NCBI GenBank assembly: GCA_017398245.1
Contig: JAFQGN010000084.1
Coordinates: 1-12,741, forward strand
Direction: 5' to 3'
DNA from: Clostridia bacterium
Lineage (GTDB): Bacteria; Bacillota_A; Clostridia; Christensenellales; Aristaeellaceae
Length of the DNA: 12,741 nucleotides
Positions 12,545 to 12,741 of this stretch are shown in pieces. Below the pieces are notes generated by a model. It was given only the letters and a program-made list of their open reading frames with translations. It made no database searches and was not told the DNA's origin. Numbering within the stretch: the stretch's first letter is position 1; each line of letters starts with the position of its first letter. A program made the position numbers and the translations under genes.

Positions 12545-12741
12545 GGTACGCTGGAGACTCTGTCTCCAGACCTCTGCTCAAGGAACTTCGTCCCTTGAGA
12601 ATCCCATCTTGGGGTATAGAATAACTATCCAAACAAAAATGGAGGCTGGCAACGCTTACAGCGTGGGCCAGCCTTTTGCTATGAAAAAGCAAACGCTGTC
12701 TTCTGTTAGGCGGCAGCATTTGTCTGCGGCCACTGGCCGTC
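12545..12741 (-). repeat. Composite repeat unit C (cut by window end)
   Basis: Same module order and orientation as unit B. T module (12545-12614) with stem CTGGAGAC/GTCTCCAG (12551-12569) and a second stem CTCAAGG/CCTTGAG (12577-12599), H hairpin (12643-12674), then the K segment beginning about 12711 (CGGCAGCATTTGTCTGCGG and the GGCCACTGGCC palindrome). The M hairpin and the closing inverted T module would follow beyond the window. No coding content is seen in 12390-12741. Confidence 0.75.
12643..12677 (+). terminator. H-module hairpin with short T-run, possible terminator
   Basis: Stem AGGCTGGC (12643-12650) with GCCAGCCT (12667-12674), inner stem ACGCT/AGCGT, loop TAC, then TTTT ending at 12677. 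It has the same sequence as the reverse complement of the core of the terminator at 1048-1085. It is about 250 bp past the xth stop, so it is a back-up terminator at best. Confidence 0.45.

Overview
The window (12,741 bp, GC-rich, around 60% by eye) looks like chromosomal DNA of a Gram-positive Bacillota, most likely a gut-type member of class Clostridia. The reasons are a canonical ScpB, a Gld-type ABC export locus with a DUF4340 protein of the sort found in Clostridia, strong AGGAGG-type ribosome binding sites including one before a TTG start, sigma-A promoters, and intergenic blocks of GGGGCTCTGCCCC-style hairpin repeats. The lineage is an inference; no rRNA or other marker fixes it.

Layout. 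(1) 2-673: 3' end of serS (+). (2) 674-1230: no gene, filled by structured repeats (block A). (3) 1231-2343 (-): unrecognised polytopic membrane protein, divergent from scpB (2478-3011, +), which has a textbook promoter. (4) 3012-3580: a second repeat block (B, an inverted copy of most of A), then a promoter, possible response-regulator boxes and a structured leader. (5) 3581-8641 (+): four-gene operon of ABC ATPase, ABC-2 permease, GldG-like auxiliary protein and DUF4340 membrane-anchored protein, closed by a strong terminator at 8657-8690. (6) 8691-10140: an XRE-family regulator (8925-9725, -) flanked on both sides by arrays of an 11-bp motif GCCCGCGCRWG with conserved spacing. (7) 10204-11559 (-): a fusion of an inositol-monophosphatase-like domain to a YdcF/SanA-like DUF218 domain, divergent from (8) 11637-12389 (+): exodeoxyribonuclease III. 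(9) 12390-12741: a third repeat block (C), cut by the window end.

How it works together. The clear functional unit is the Gld-type operon: an ATPase and a permease form the transporter core, and two large proteins with extracytoplasmic domains probably assemble with it at the membrane. Its substrate is unknown in non-gliding bacteria. The other genes are housekeeping (serS, scpB, xth) or stand-alone (XRE regulator, phosphatase fusion, membrane protein).

The most unusual content is non-coding. There is a modular intergenic repeat family whose 30-nt hairpin shows compensatory base changes in both stems across five copies. Two of its roughly 340-bp composite units lie in inverted orientation around the membrane protein/scpB pair. 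Separately, a regularly spaced GCCCGCGCRWG array brackets the XRE gene. I found no CRISPR array, tRNA, rRNA or transposase gene.
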